NCBI GenBank assembly: GCA_038501625.1
Contig: JAZAYU010000199.1
Span: forward strand, 806,001-870,000
Direction of reading: 5' to 3'
DNA length: 64,000 bases
Source of the DNA: Corbicula japonica
Taxonomy: Eukaryota > Mollusca > Bivalvia > Venerida > Cyrenidae
In this document: piece by piece, positions 11,640-23,736 of the stretch
Position numbering within the stretch: the stretch's first letter is position 1
Layout: each line of letters starts with the position of its first letter
Translations under genes and position numbers: made by a program
The notes under the pieces: model-generated
What the model was told of the DNA's origin: nothing
Seen by the model: only the letters and a program-made list of their open reading frames with translations
The model's database searches: none

Positions 11640-13838
11640 TTCACGATGGGCCTCGTTGTATGTCCTCGGCACGTGCGGATCTTGGCTGCTCTATGTAAAC
11701 CATCGTTTCCTGTCATGAGCTCTTCTACGATTGCTAGCTGCCAACGTAGTCTAGGCCCGTCTTCGTGGACTTGTACAATGTCGCCTACTCGGATGGTTTG
11801 GTTGTTAGAACCTGTCTTTCGGTGTTGTTCTCGTAGCGCAGTAAGATATTCCCGCCTCCATCTTGTCCACTACTGGTCAATAATGTGCCGTACTTACTTT
11901 GCGCGTTTTGTAATAACATGTTGTTGGTTCCTTGAAGTATCTACTGTTTCTGAAGCACCGACACTAAACGGAAACGACCGTATGCGGCGTCCATATAATA
12001 AGTGCGCCGGGGTGAGGGGCTCAAAATCGTCAATGCTGGTTGAAACACTTGTAAGTGGGCGGTCGTTCAATATTGCTTCTATCTCGGTTATAACGGTTTG
12101 TAATATCTCTATAGTAACATAGGCTCTTCCGAGAACTTTCTTTAGAGTTATTTTCATGAGGCCAATAATTCGCTCCCAAAAACCGCCAAACCATGGTGCA
12201 CGCTTTTGGTATAAATTTCCATTCAATGCCCTTGTTGTTCAATTCTTCTCTAACTGGATGAGTGTCGTAAAGGCGTTTTAAGTACAACGCTGCTGATGTA
12301 AATGTTGTTGCATTATCAGAAATCATCATAGACGGCAGCGACTTCCGGCTTGCGAAACGTCTAAATGCCTGTTAAAAGGTATCCGTGGAAAGGCCGTAAA
12401 CAACTTCCAGATGAACTGCCTTCGTCGTAGCGCACGTGAATAGGCAAATGTATGCTTTCTGATTACTTCCGGTACTTGATTTAACATTTAGCGGTCCCGC
12501 GAAGTCTACTCCAGTAACGCTAAATGGAGGGGAGTCTTGCACTCGTGCCTTCGGCAAGGGTGGGGGATCAGGTGCACTGTAAGATTTACCAATCACTTTC
12601 CGACAGGTGACGCACTTCCGGATAACGGCATTTACACATTGTCGTATCGCTGGTATCCAAACTTTCTGCCGTATATAAGAGACTGTTGCATTCACTCCGG
12701 AATGTAAGTGGGTTGCATGGGCATCTTGAACTATAAGTTTCGTTAACGGATGCATTTTGGGAAGTAGGTAAGGGAATTTTGCGTTCTCTGTTATTGGTGC
12801 GTTATGAAGTCTTCCGCCACATCTAATAAGGTTGTCTTCGTCAAGGAAAAGTCGCGGCTGTTTAACTAGTGTAGCACTACTTTTGTCAGATTTTATGCAG
12901 TTTATCTCATCCGAAAATACTTCAGTCTGACAACTTCTGATCAGCAATTTCTCTGCTTTGAAGATTTCATGTGCAGATAAATAACCAATTTTTCTGTCGG
13001 CTTTTTCGTTCCTTAAATTATGAACAAACCTAAGTACGAACGCGGTCACGCGTAAAAGTTTCCGGTAAGAGGAATACTTCTCTAGTGTTATGACATTTTG
13101 TAAACTGTCATCTGCTGTCGTTTGATTGGTAAGCAACACGGCTGTTGGTGAAGTCTGCTTTTCAGTCTCATCCGGGTGTTCGTCTGAACATGTAGTGGTC
13201 GTCTGCTCTCCCAAAGAATCACCTGTGTTGATGTATTGACGCTTCCATATCGGCCATTTTGATCTGTCGTTTAACCAGTTTGGACCTTTAATCCATAATT
13301 CATTCTGTAATAAATTGTCGACTGTTGTTCCTCTGGTAACAAGATCTGCCGGATTGTCGTACGTCGGACAATATCTCCATTGATGTAGCGCTGTCAGTTC
13401 CACTATTTCATTTACTCTGTTGTGTACGAAGCGTTTCAATGGTTTTGCACTGTTTAGCCATTGAAGAACTATTTGACTGTCTGACCATAACGTAACCATG
13501 GTGACTTTCGACGTTTGCTGTAAATGTCTCGTGAGTCTAGCTGCAATAAGTGCTGCCATCAGCTCTAACTGCGGAAGTGTTAGTGTTTTTAATGGAGCTA
13601 CTCTTGTCTTCGCCATCACTAAGTTTGAATTTTCTCCATCGCAAAGGTAAGCTACAGCCCCATAAGCTTTGGTGCTAGAGTCAGCAAACACATGTAAGCA
13701 TGTTTCACTTCCGGTTTCAATGGAGAATTTTCTTGGAATCGTTATATTTGTAGCTGACATCAGGTCATCAGAAAGTCGCGACCATATCTCTTGGATTTCA
13801 TGTGGTACAGGAACGTCCCAGTCAAAGTTCATTTTCAA
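11640..13838 (-). pseudogene. BEL pol: RNase H, integrase and DUF5641-like tail
   Basis: The long frame 13838-12372 opens with the connection region and an RNase H domain (FADSSTKAYGAVAY near residue 50). It then gives an HHCC zinc module (HATHLHSG with CVTCRK) and the integrase core first aspartate (TGVDFAGPL). It stops at a TTA-to-TAA type nonsense codon after STDTF. The same frame continues with ISDNATTF (second aspartate) and then shifts near 12210 into the GGFWERIIG segment with the catalytic glutamate. Two more in-frame stops fall near 11894 and 11870. Beyond them a conserved tail (GDIVQVHEDGPRLRWQLA) runs to about 11640. The set is typical of BEL pol but cannot be translated as one protein. 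Confidence 0.88.
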
Positions 13839-14725
13839 AGTTCCTGTAGTAATAGCTTGGCACGGATCGTCACAGGGCTTAGCAATCCAAGAGGGTCATA
13901 AATTTGTGACGAATATTTTAGAATGGTCCTTTTGTTCACATCCGGTATGGCAGGTATAGTTCGTTTAACGAACGTTAATGTGTCATTTCCTGGTATCCAT
14001 CTTAGTCCTAAAACCTTCGCGACTTCATCTGTTTCTAAGACTCCAATTTTTGCAGCTTTCTGTCGTAAGGTGGCGTTATTTGACGTCCAGGATCGTAGAT
14101 TCATGCTCGCTTTTGACATCAGCGATCTTGCTTGTTCGAAGAATTTAACTGCTTCTGTCTCAGTAGGAAAACTTGAAATCACGTTATCGACGTAAATGTC
14201 TCTTTGAATAATTTCTGACGCCATGACGTCTTTCATGCTGTCAAGATGTTTTAACAGAACTGCATTCAATATAAATGGTGAACATTTGGCGCCAAAAAGT
14301 ACGGACTTAAAGCGATATGTGATCAATGGACTGTCAGGGTTGTTGGGATCTTGTAGCCATAGAAATCGTGTTACATTTCTGTCGTCCTCGTGAAGCCCAA
14401 CGTGTAAAAATGCCTTCTCTATATCTGTGCTTACCGCTACGTCATGCAATCTGAATCTAACAAGTATTTTCGTGAGATCATTTAACACAGGAGGTGCCGA
14501 CTCCAAACAATCGTTGAGACTTGCCTGATTAGGGAACTGTCTACAACTGCAATCATAGACGATTCTAACTGGAGTTGTTGATGAATCCTTTTTCACTGGG
14601 TGATGTGGGATATAGTGAACTCTGGTCACTGGGATCTGGTCTTCTTCTGGCACTGTTTCTATAAATCCTCGCTCTAACTGCTCAGTAATTATTTTTCCAT
14701 AGTGTCTTAGTGTTTCATTCACCAA
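13835..14725 (-). pseudogene. BEL reverse transcriptase domain
   Basis: This 296-codon open segment carries the RT core: QLERGFIETVPEED at the start, RIVYDCSCR, DIEKAFLHVGL with the first catalytic aspartate, FGAKCSPFILNAVL and the YVDN box typical of BEL/Pao. The thumb/connection follows (YDPLGLLSPVTIRAK). It ends in a stop caused by one missing base just before the RNase H frame at 13838. At its 5' side it is joined almost directly to the protease, so the usual linker is absent. The first methionine is internal and not a real start. Confidence 0.9.
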
Positions 14726-15333
14726 ATGCCGATAGATGTATAGTCTCTGTTGTTTCTGGTGATAACTTTAGCTCGTCTGCTAACTTTTTTCGTTATAAAA
14801 GAGCGCTGCGCCCCTTCGTCAAACAACACTGAAGCTGTCGTGTAGGTATTATGTGACGAAACTGTAGCGATCGCTGTCATCAACAGTACGGTAGTAAGTG
14901 CGTTTTGCTTTAGAGATGAATGAAATACAGCAGCCTCTTGATTTAAATTCGGATTGGTATCCGGTCTCTGGGTACGAGTCTCTCTTTTAGATTCTCTCAA
15001 GGTCTGGCAAATACTTGAGTGATGTTTCATGTGACATTTCTTGCATCTTTTAGTAGACTTACATTGCGCTACTTGGTGTTTACCTAGACAGTTAAAACAA
15101 AGCTTTTCTTGTTTTATCACTACGATCCGGGCTTTCGCGTCTGCGTACTTCCGGCACTCTGTTGCGACATGTTCTTCTTTACAATATGCACATTTAAATG
15201 AGCCTTTCGTATGATCATTTGTCTTTCTTGTAAAGGTTGTATGATTTTTCATAGGCTTAGCGCGAGTAAAGAACGATGCTGTGGCGTTGTAATCCTCAAC
15301 TTCCGGTAGATGACCGGAAGCACTTACCTCCAT
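14700..15333 (-). pseudogene. BEL gag C-terminus (CCHC) and aspartic protease
   Basis: Cysteine-rich knuckles CAYCKEEHVATEC, CFNCLGKHQVAQC and CKKCHMKHHSSIC are followed by a protease active-site segment LFDEGAQRSFI near residue 170, in place of the more usual DTGS/DSGS. Just after ITKK the natural reading frame shifts: the other frame reads LADELKLSPETTETI and then SAFG, the conserved continuation of BEL proteases. That frame then hits the junction with the reverse transcriptase near 14715. The region is therefore broken by one frameshift and one deletion. Confidence 0.85.
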
Positions 15334-15349
15334 AATGCTTAGCTCCTTC

Positions 15350-16284
15350 TTAAGCGCATGTCTGAGATCGGTCAGTTTCCCTTAGATCGGTCAGTTTCCA
15401 GTTACCGTCCCCGTGTTCTCGGGCTATCTGTCTTTTGAGTTCGGCTGGTAACTTGTCAAGTATGACTCGTACTAATAAACTTCCGTACGACTCTTCAAAC
15501 TGACCTATAGCCTCTAAGCTACGTATGTATGACTCCATTTTATCACAGAAATGTCGCATACTTTGTACATTGTTAACTGGGGCTGGAAGTTTAAGCATGC
15601 TTGCATTGTAACGAGTGTAATTTTACGTACCTGACCATAGCGTTCTCTTAGTAGGTCTACTGCGCGCAGGTAGTTTGCACTGGTTAATGCGAAACCCTCA
15701 ATCGTCCTGGCAGCCTCACACTCAAGTTGGGACTTCAAATAACTAAATTTCTGTACATCAGTCAAACTTACATTATAGTGGACTGTGGACTCGAATGAAT
15801 CCCAAAATGTTTGCCAGGTAAGAATGTAACCATCAAATCTTGGTAATGCTAACTTTGGCAGTCTGTGAAACTGGGACGAACTGGACGAACTATTAGATAA
15901 ATTACTTACAGTTTGGGTTCTTGATTGAAAAGCTATACCGTTCGTTTGATCAGATGATGTTGAACATAAAGGTGGCGTCGCTCCGCCTTCAGAAATCGGT
16001 TTTCTTCGACTCCGGAACTCACGTAGTTCGCACATCTTAATCTCGAGATCCAGGCTGTAATCCCCTGTCGCCATCATTTCCTCCCCTACTCCGTCCGCAT
16101 CCGTCTGGTTGAGAACTTTCTCATTCAAACCATCTAACAATTTCACTTTGTCCTCCAGCATGGCGAGTATAGCGTTAAACTCCCTTAGCCTTCCATTGTC
16201 CTTTGCGTCGAAAATTTTCTCTAAATGGTGATTAATCACTCTCTTGTGTCCGTCACGCAAAGAAAGTAGTTTCTGAAGATTCAT
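15350..16284 (-). pseudogene. BEL gag (DUF1759-type), frameshifted
   Basis: I take the ATG at 16284 (MNLQKLLSLRDGHKRVI), because the longer frame from 16344 begins inside the LTR. A coiled N-terminal part and a serine-rich linker lead to the family core LPKLALPRFDGYILTWQ, WDSFESTVHYN and ANYLRAVDLLRERYGQ. Near 15600 one base is gained or lost and the frame moves to the LKLPAPVNNVQSMRHF segment. Near 15375-15395 a short direct duplication (TCGGTCAGTTTCC) breaks it again before the zinc knuckles. Gag packages element RNA in the cytoplasm, but this copy cannot make a full protein. Confidence 0.88.
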
Positions 16285-16311
16285 TTTTTGGTCCTGGTCA
16301 CGGCACCAAAA

Positions 16312-16485
16312 TATCGTACAGTGTAAAGGTGTAGTAAAACTCAAGCGTTGTGTTCAAGTTCGATCTTACGTTTATTTACTCTGATATGTACTACAAAACA
16401 ATAACAATGACGTCGACGTGAAATTACGTCTGCCGCGACGTGGCGCCAAGACGTCACACATAATAATGGTATATTTTATCCGACA
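16312..16485 (-). repeat. BEL 5' LTR
   Basis: 174 bp, 97% identical to the other LTR by hand count. It abuts the second CATGT at 16486-16490. Confidence 0.9.
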
Positions 16486-16490
16486 CATGT

Positions 16491-16523
16491 GAAAGGCCCC
16501 GGGTTCGATCCCCGGCATCTCCA
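16491..16523 (+). pseudogene. tRNA-Ala-like 3' half, split by BEL element
   Basis: It resumes with GAAAGGCCCCGGGTTCGATC and an intact acceptor 3' side (CATCTCCA). It is colinear with the 5' half at 11168-11206 once the element and one CATGT are ignored. Confidence 0.85.
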
Positions 16524-16626
16524 CATTTTGTATTTAGTCAACCAATCATTTTACTCCTATACTTGCAGTTAAATTAAAGGTGTAATACAGCGGTTGCAGG
16601 TAAAACGGTGCGTTTGCAGAAATTAA

Positions 16627-16746
16627 GGGTCCACTTCACTCCTCCTTGCATGTTCATCGATAAAAATAAAATTTTGCCGTTTTTGAGATTTTGATAATTT
16701 TATTTTTTTATCGATGAAAGTGCAAGGAGGAGTGTAGTGCACCCTT
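16627..16746. repeat. Foldback hairpin in tRNA-Ala unit
   Basis: GGGTCCACTTCACTCCTCC and ATCGATAAAAATAAAATT on the left face their inverses ending GTGCACCC on the right, around a short centre. The D2 paralogue is 24599-24717, and a half-copy occurs near 4300-4360. Confidence 0.6.
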
Positions 16747-16999
16747 AAAAATAATTAGTTAAGATTGAGGAAATCAAGTGCAAATATACTTGCATTCTTT
16801 AAAGCTACGTTTGTTTTCTCTCTGCCTCTTTAACATATGCTCTGTGTCTTCACTCCAGACCTTTTATTAACATGTGCATTAATTGTTTAAATAGAAATTT
16901 TGCTATTCAAATTGTGTATTGAAATTGCTAACAATCGGTTTTCGAATTGAACGCATTTTGTCTTTACAATGCCATTAGCTTCTTAATTTATATATGTTT

Positions 17000-17320
17000 G
17001 TGTGCTTTTGCATGCAACATTGTCAAGTTGATGGGTAATGGTTGGACTTATTTCATTAAGATAACTTGCTTGTTTATATAAGAACGTGTTGGGGCAAGTG
17101 TGAGGTTGGTGGAACCTAGAACCTTGTTTAAACCGAATTGGCAACTTGTTTTTTGCCACTGACCATTCTAAGGCGGTAACCACTCGGATTCTCATTTTTT
17201 TAATTGTTTGTAGTGTTTTTTTTTTAAATTGGTCATTTTATAAACCTTTCTCTCTCTTCATCTATTTTCTTGACTTTGTGAATATGCCGTGTCTTTTGAT
17301 TGTGGCATTTCTTGTTATGC
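17000..17320 (+). repeat. Dispersed repeat R1, partial
   Basis: R1 landmarks CATGCAACATTGTCAAGTTG and GTTGGGGCAAGTGTGAGG are present; the paralogue is 24960-25290. Confidence 0.55.
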
Positions 17321-17740
17321 ATATCTATACTTTTATATACAAATGTACAAAAAGTTTGATGACGCTCCTTTCACTCTAGTAAGGAAGACGATTTGCATTT
17401 AGGCTGTTGAGCAAAGGTCTACATGACGTGAAATAGATATTTTTCCATGTGTTTTTGTTCTCGTAATGGCGACCTTTGTGAGGCAAACTGTTGAAAACAA
17501 GATATACACAGGGGACCAAGACGAATTTTGATTGTCCTCAAACACAAACAATCGACAATAAATATCAAATATATTTTCGGAAAATTGTGGATTGGTCTTT
17601 GTATGTTAAACAGACGCAGAAATGCAGTAACCGAAGTGACGTGAAGACTGAAGAGTAAAGTAGAGTGAAGTAAAGCAAGCATAACATGATAGCAAAATTT
17701 TCCGATACTTGTTTATGCATAGTGGCTTACCAATACACAT

Positions 17741-17812
17741 GGGGATGTGGCTCAGTGGTAGAGCGTTCGCTTTGCATGTGAAAGGCCCCGGGTTCGATCC
17801 CCGGCATCTCCA
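17741..17812 (+). tRNA. tRNA-Ala(UGC)-like, copy 4
   Basis: All 72 bases match copy 1, with a complete cloverleaf, TGC anticodon and intact A and B boxes. A short T run (CACATTTTTT) follows directly, which could act as a Pol III terminator. It is preceded by the recurrent AGTAAAGCAAGCATAACATG text. Confidence 0.8.
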
Positions 17813-19660
17813 CATTTTTTGCCAATCATTTTAGTCCCATATATTATAAAACAAATGGATGCAAAACCTGTTTGCCTATAAGCGCGTCAACGTTACATAC
17901 ATAGTAATGGTCAAAAATGTGTATGGCTAATGTCTTCAGAAAATAATGAAATTGTAACCAGTTTTGCCACACATTAATCTAAAATATATCACTGTTTGAA
18001 ATGAAACAACATTAAAACTTTTCTCAAACAGCTTTACACAGTAAGACCATGACAATTCAGAAATATGTTATTATTGCTTAAAGAGGTAGTTTGGAATATA
18101 GGGATAAGGTATCGATGCAAAGTCACTTTGAATCTGAGAACAGAACTGAAAGAATTTTTAAAATCGGTCCTCTTTTTGTTGAGATTTTAGTCAGTTGAAT
18201 CACAATGTACGCTGGGCGCCATTTTGAGGTGACAAATGACATCGTCAGTTTATGAGCACATGTCAATTTTCATTATTATTTTGTATTAAGGAAATAATTA
18301 CAAATATTAATTTACAAAAATACTCAATACTTAATAATAAGTCACATTTATTTACGAGCTTCTAATAATATTTGAAGAAAAACTTGAAGTAATATTGAGA
18401 TTTCCCTAATTTAGTATTTATATTTGTTGACAAGAAGATGTCATTGGTACTTTTCCAAATGTCTGCCTACTAAACCAGCAACTTAAGACACCCGTAGTTT
18501 TGTTATTTGTGGTCCGATTTCCAAACTATTTTTACTGATGTGAAGAAAATTTGTAAAGCTTTGCAATAATGTATATTAGAAAATATCCGGAATTCCCCTT
18601 TAAGTGTCCTTTCAGGTTGTAATATGACCTAGCTTATTTGTGTTGAACAATACCAATTGAGTATTATTTACGCTAACATCCTTATTTGATATTTCTGTTT
18701 TGTTGCTTGCCATTATGTTTTGTTATATTGATTCAACATGTCATAGTATATGATCTATAACTGGAAAAATATTATATTCTCTTCTATTAGCGTTATTATC
18801 AATATTCTCAAAGTCATGTCACTGAATCATGCAAAACTAATAAAATAAAATAAAATTATTATAAGAATCCGTACTTTATACATATTTAAAGTCCACAAAT
18901 AATCGAATATGCTCAAACTCCATTTTTACTCCATTTAGTCGTAACACTGTTGTGGAGAAAATTATCTAAGTCACATGGGTCAGTTTCATTAACTTCATGG
19001 GGACAAAATTTCACGATAGATCGTGAGGTAACACCACTGTCTCAGTCTTGCGGCACGGCATCATCCATCGTTTCCGTGAATCACTTTTACCATGACCAAC
19101 TTCCAGCGTATGCGCGGACCATCATCATGTATTTGAACATCATATCCGGCTCGAATCCTCGCGTTATTACCTCAGGCTTTGCGGTGTTGGTCTCTTAGCG
19201 CAAGTAGATATTCTGGTATTTTAGACAACACAATAATATTTTGTTATCATCATGCTATGCTTGCTTTGCAACTTTGCTTTGGTTCTTTGCTTTGTTTCTC
19301 CTTGCTCACTTTACTACTTCAATTCACTTTACTTACTAACATAGAGCTACTTACTGCATTTCTGCGTCTGTTTATTTTGCCAAGACCAAGCCACAATACT
19401 ATAATAATTGTTACCACATAGTAAATATAACCTGAAGATAAATAATTATCGAAATGAAAGAAAAAAAAGGAGAATGATCCGAACAAAAATTCTATTAGAA
19501 AATATGATATTTAAACAAAATTGTTTAAGAAAATTGCTGATTGGTCTGGGCATAATATATTAGGTAGTCTAGATTCCTGGTGAAGTGAAGAATGAAGTGA
19601 CGTGAAGCAAGCATAGCATGATAGGAAAGTTCTCTCATATTGTGATTTCTATGCACAGCG
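17813..19660 (+). other. Non-coding part of D1
   Basis: AT-rich sequence with no supported gene. The interval 18950-19200 (CACATGGGTCAGTTTCATTA onward) also occurs at 5950-6130 and 27780-28020. Compared with the D2 copy, two D2 insertions (26294-26911 and 27280-27492) are absent here, giving clean empty sites near 18325 and 18689. Confidence 0.5.
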
Positions 19661-19732
19661 ACAGAAAAATCTCAGTGGTAGGGCGTTCGCTCTGTCTGTG
19701 AAAGGCCCCGGGTTCGATCCCCGGCATCTCCA
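19661..19732 (+). pseudogene. tRNA-Ala-like pseudogene, acceptor 5' side lost
   Basis: The 3' two-thirds is intact (AAAGGCCCCGGGTTCGATCC), but the first bases read ACAGAAAAAT instead of GGGGATGTGG. The anticodon loop is TCTGTCT, giving TGT, with C at position 33. Confidence 0.7.
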
Positions 19733-19913
19733 CATTTTGTTTTTGCCAATCAACCATTTTTCAGAAAATGTGTCGAAGCACTGTCGAAAAAGTAGAGTTA
19801 TGTTGACCCGTGGTAGCTGCTTTCTGCCTCGTTGTGTTAGCGGACGAATTTGAAACAGGTCCCCAGCACATATAAGATGGGCTGTTTGCTTGCTTTCACT
19901 GTAGCATGCGTAC

Positions 19914-20097
19914 ACTTTACAGTCCAATTGCGATAACTCGAAGTCCCAAGGGACCGACGATTTACTTCGAATAATCGCGAACTTCGAGTTATCGCGACTT
20001 TGACTTTTCCAGAATACCATGCGAGCTTTAGAAAGTAACGACGTGCAATTATTACGGCACCATATGAGTTGTTTTCCGACCAAGGTATCCTCATAGT
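19914..20097. repeat. Junction segment with hairpin
   Basis: Found only between D1 and D2. GCGATAACTCGAAGTCCC faces CGAACTTCGAGTTATCGCG, forming an imperfect hairpin typical of a small foldback element. Confidence 0.5.
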
Positions 20098-22449
20098 TAT
20101 GCTTTTAGGCAAGATGGAGGAGTTCGTCTACATATATTGTCTATACAAATCGGGTATATTTGGAGAAATAATATATCATGGCGTACAAAAACACGAAGAG
20201 AAGAACTTAAAAATAACAAAACAGAATGATACAACAATAGTGACTATAGGTTCTTGTTAGTTTGGAGGCTTGTAAAAGAATTAAACTTTCAGGCCCAACG
20301 CAGCTGGGCGACCGTTTAATTTTTCATACAAACCCCGAAATAAACTATAAACTGTTTGTAACGGATAAATTGGCATACACATAGTTTACACAAATCAGTT
20401 GTCAAAACAGTATTTTAATGGCTAGTATACGTGCATTATGAGAATATGTTAGAAAGCGAATTCGTTAATTTCTTTAACTGAAATCAGCATGGGAACATAC
20501 TGACTCTCAAGGGAAGACCTTTGTTATAGTCAATCCTTGGGCGGAAAACAAGATATTGATTCCTTTGCTAAAGTTCCATTTGACCCTTTACTCCATGGGA
20601 TATGTAGCACGTTGTTTTTGCTGTACATTGTTTGCTATAACATTTTTAGAATGTTACTGAAAACAATGACCATTGTATATTCCGATCAAATGACATGGAT
20701 GTTCAGCTGAACGATGATCTACATTGGCCGTACATTGAGTAAAGGGTTTATCATCAGCTTAAAATATCAGTATTTAAATAACTTGCTTTGCCTCAGAATG
20801 TGTATGTCACGCCTACCTGCGTATGTATTTATAATCGTGAACCTTCAGTTTCGAAACTATTACTTTTAAAAAACCTCAGACTATGTTTATCAAATCCAAA
20901 ACATTTTGGGACGACATTAATTATCGCTTGTTGTAAATTGTCGTTCTCAGAGCGACCTGGGTGTTAACTAATGAAGTCAAGTAGATCCAATTGTTTCGTG
21001 TCGCCGCAGTGTATAAAGGCACCGAGGCCCTTTTATTTCATAACGTATCACATATCTCTGTACGAAGCACTTTTAAGCACTTTTAATACATGTTTTTACA
21101 TCAAGCCGTTGTTCTTTATTCCAAAAACTATACTAAAATCATCTTTAAAAAATCGCCATAACTGATACACATAGATCATTAGAAACATACGATTGATTGA
21201 GTTAACATGTTCAATAAATGATACAGTTTGGGTCGAAGCTACATGCATGTTTGGTCTAATGTTTTGATGTTTAATTGATCAGCTATGGTATTATTACTAT
21301 TGTAAGAATAAAAATGATATGTTTCATTATCGCTAGCATAAGAATACCTCTCAACACCTGTTTAAACATAAACATTTACGCTGATTTTATAACATTACAC
21401 AGTGCAAACGGTACTTTGTGTGAGTGATTTAAGCAATTTTTTTAAAGTATATTGCATAAAAAAGGTAATAACGTCTTTCAAAACAAGTGCTACGAGAATC
21501 GCCTGTTGAACATGTATTTGTCAAGTGGATTTCTCATTACAATACATGCAAAATCTCCTCATTTTTGAACTGTTTACTATGTTTTTGTGACAATCAGTGC
21601 GCTATATCCGGTAGATGATACAATCGGTTTATAAACAGTGATTTTATACGTGCTTTATTACACGATATTTGAATAAAGATATTTTTATTTCAGTGTTCTT
21701 GGATACTGCTGCATTTACCGGTACTCTTAATGACATGTTAATCAGGTTTTACTCTAATCCTATTTTAAAGCTGTTCAAATCATGCCATTATATTACTGAT
21801 TATATTATGCAAATAAAATATTTGTATTCGTATATTAAAACGCATATAAATCGCAGGAAAATGTTTTACACGTCTGATAATCATTATGATTGAATTGGCA
21901 CACCTTTTCCAATTGTTACATAATTATTGTTTGCACCTATGTCAAACATTCTTTTGTTTACGGAAGCATGAAAATTCTACACCATGTTTGCTATGATGGT
22001 TTGTTTTGTTTTTTGTACGATTACGTAAAGAGTTTTCATTTACAGGTGATTGGTAACAGAAACATAAAAAAGTGAATCAGGTTTTACTTTATTTTAATAA
22101 GTTTGTATGGCAATGACAACGATCTTTTATATTTCCACTTTCTACCGAGACCGCAGAATTTTAATCCGATTATGAAAGAACTTGATGCCGCAGAAATAAT
22201 GTACGCAAAAATAAAAACACCCATGAATTTTAACAAAACCACAGAATTTGAATCCCGCAGAAATAACCACGGATACGTACGTATACGGTACCTTTTGCAC
22301 CAGAGCTATTGAAATGCTGTTTATAAAATCTAGAAAAACGTTACGCTCATCTACAATATGATGTGGCCATTCATTCGTTAAAGTAATGTCACAGCAACAT
22401 GGTTTAACTTCAAACATAAAGTAGACACTAAGAAATGCTTTTTGAAGAT

Positions 22450-22800
22450 TTTTTTAAAGTTCTTATGTTTTATATGTTTGTGTGCTTCTTCATGCAACAT
22501 TGTTGAGCTGATATGCGAGTTGGAGTTATTTTACCAAGACAACTTGTACTTTTGTGTTGATATGAGAACCTGTTGGGGCAAGTGTGAGGTTGGTGCACCC
22601 TAGAATCTGGTTTAAACCCCCAGTGGCAAATTGTTTTGCCACTGACCGTTCCAAGGCTGTTACCCCTCGGGTTCTCACTTTCGTTAATTGTTTGTGGCGT
22701 CCATTTTGAAACTGATTATAGTAATACCAGGCTGTCTTTTCCTCTCTTCTTTTTGGCTGTGTCTACTGGATGTGGCCATTCCTGATATGCATATTTCACT
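22450..22800 (+). repeat. Dispersed repeat R1, partial
   Basis: Paralogue of 9890-10230. The CAGTGGCAAATTGTTTTGCC hairpin is intact here. Confidence 0.6.
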
Positions 22801-23736
22801 TAAAAACAACAGAACATTGTTTTGACGAATCGCCACAGTATATGCTAGATCAACATATATAATTTATTAAGGTATATGATGTTGGTATATTGTCAACGAA
22901 TTTAAGAGTTCTGAAGCAAACGGATTATTACTTTTTGAATACGTAATTGGAAATTAAAGAATTAATTAAACTGAACTCAGTGCGCAAACTTTGATACATC
23001 ATAAGAAAAATACATTTCATAACTAATTTTTAACTTGCACTCAGATTTTCCCCAAACTTCAGTGGTTTAATTTTAGCCAGTTTTCGCCATTTTGAGTATT
23101 TGTCCCCACTTACGGGCAAAGGATTGATGGTAAGGCTAAACATTATCTAGGTGTGACATGAAAAAAAAATTGGAAACGCTTTCTGACATACATGAAGTTT
23201 GATTAAAAATGTTATTCAGCGGTTGCATGTAAAACGATGGAATGTAGAAGTTAAAAAGAAAGAATTCAAGTTCAGGAAATCAAGTGCTAGTTCTTTACTT
23301 GCATTCTTTAAAGTTACGTTGTCGCTCTGCCTCTTAAACGTTTACATTGCAGCCGCTGGAGATCTTCGCTCACAGACCTTTCGCAGAATGTGCATTATTT
23401 GTTAAAATAGAAATTTAGCTATTTAAATTGCGTACAGAAGTCGCTAAAATCGGTATTCGAATTGTATGCAACGTCGAAATTCTATTGAAAGCAATCGTAC
23501 AAAAATAACCACTTAATGACCGATTCAAAGCAAAAAATGCACACATGTTCAACCAAAGAAACTGTGTTCTTCGCGAAGCTTTGTCATTTTTACATGGCAC
23601 TACCTTTCCCGAATTTTGAAAAAAGTAAACAGTTGGTTAATCTCCCTTCGAGAAGTGAAGTGAATGAAAGCACGATTAGCATAAAGATAGCGTAATTCTC
23701 CGATATTGGCTGTTTTTTATTCGTCGCTACTGGTTA

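Larger units (their letters stand above)
11207..16485 (-). mobile_element. BEL/Pao LTR retrotransposon, defective
   Basis: Two 174 bp LTRs with five differences bound a minus-strand gag-pro-pol interior, and a 5 bp target duplication CATGT flanks the whole. The domain order is BEL-type: gag of the DUF1759 kind, CCHC knuckles, aspartic protease, reverse transcriptase with YVDN, RNase H, HHCC integrase and a C-terminal DUF5641-like tail. A primer-binding-like TGGTGCCGTGACC lies just inside the 5' LTR (16298-16310 on the minus strand). Several frameshifts and stops, plus a lost linker between protease and reverse transcriptase, make it non-autonomous. The low LTR divergence says the insertion is fairly young. 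Confidence 0.92.
7541..19913 (+). repeat. Tandem duplication, copy D1
   Basis: Nearly all of this interval, apart from the BEL element, matches 20098-28800 in the same order and direction. Landmarks are GCTTTTAGGTAAGATGGAGG at the left and AGATGGGCTGTTTGCTTGC at the right. About 184 bp of unrelated sequence (19914-20097) lies between the copies. Confidence 0.8.

Noticed and set aside
11646..12122. 158-codon + strand frame
   Set aside because: It is antisense to the conserved integrase and C-terminal tail of the BEL element.
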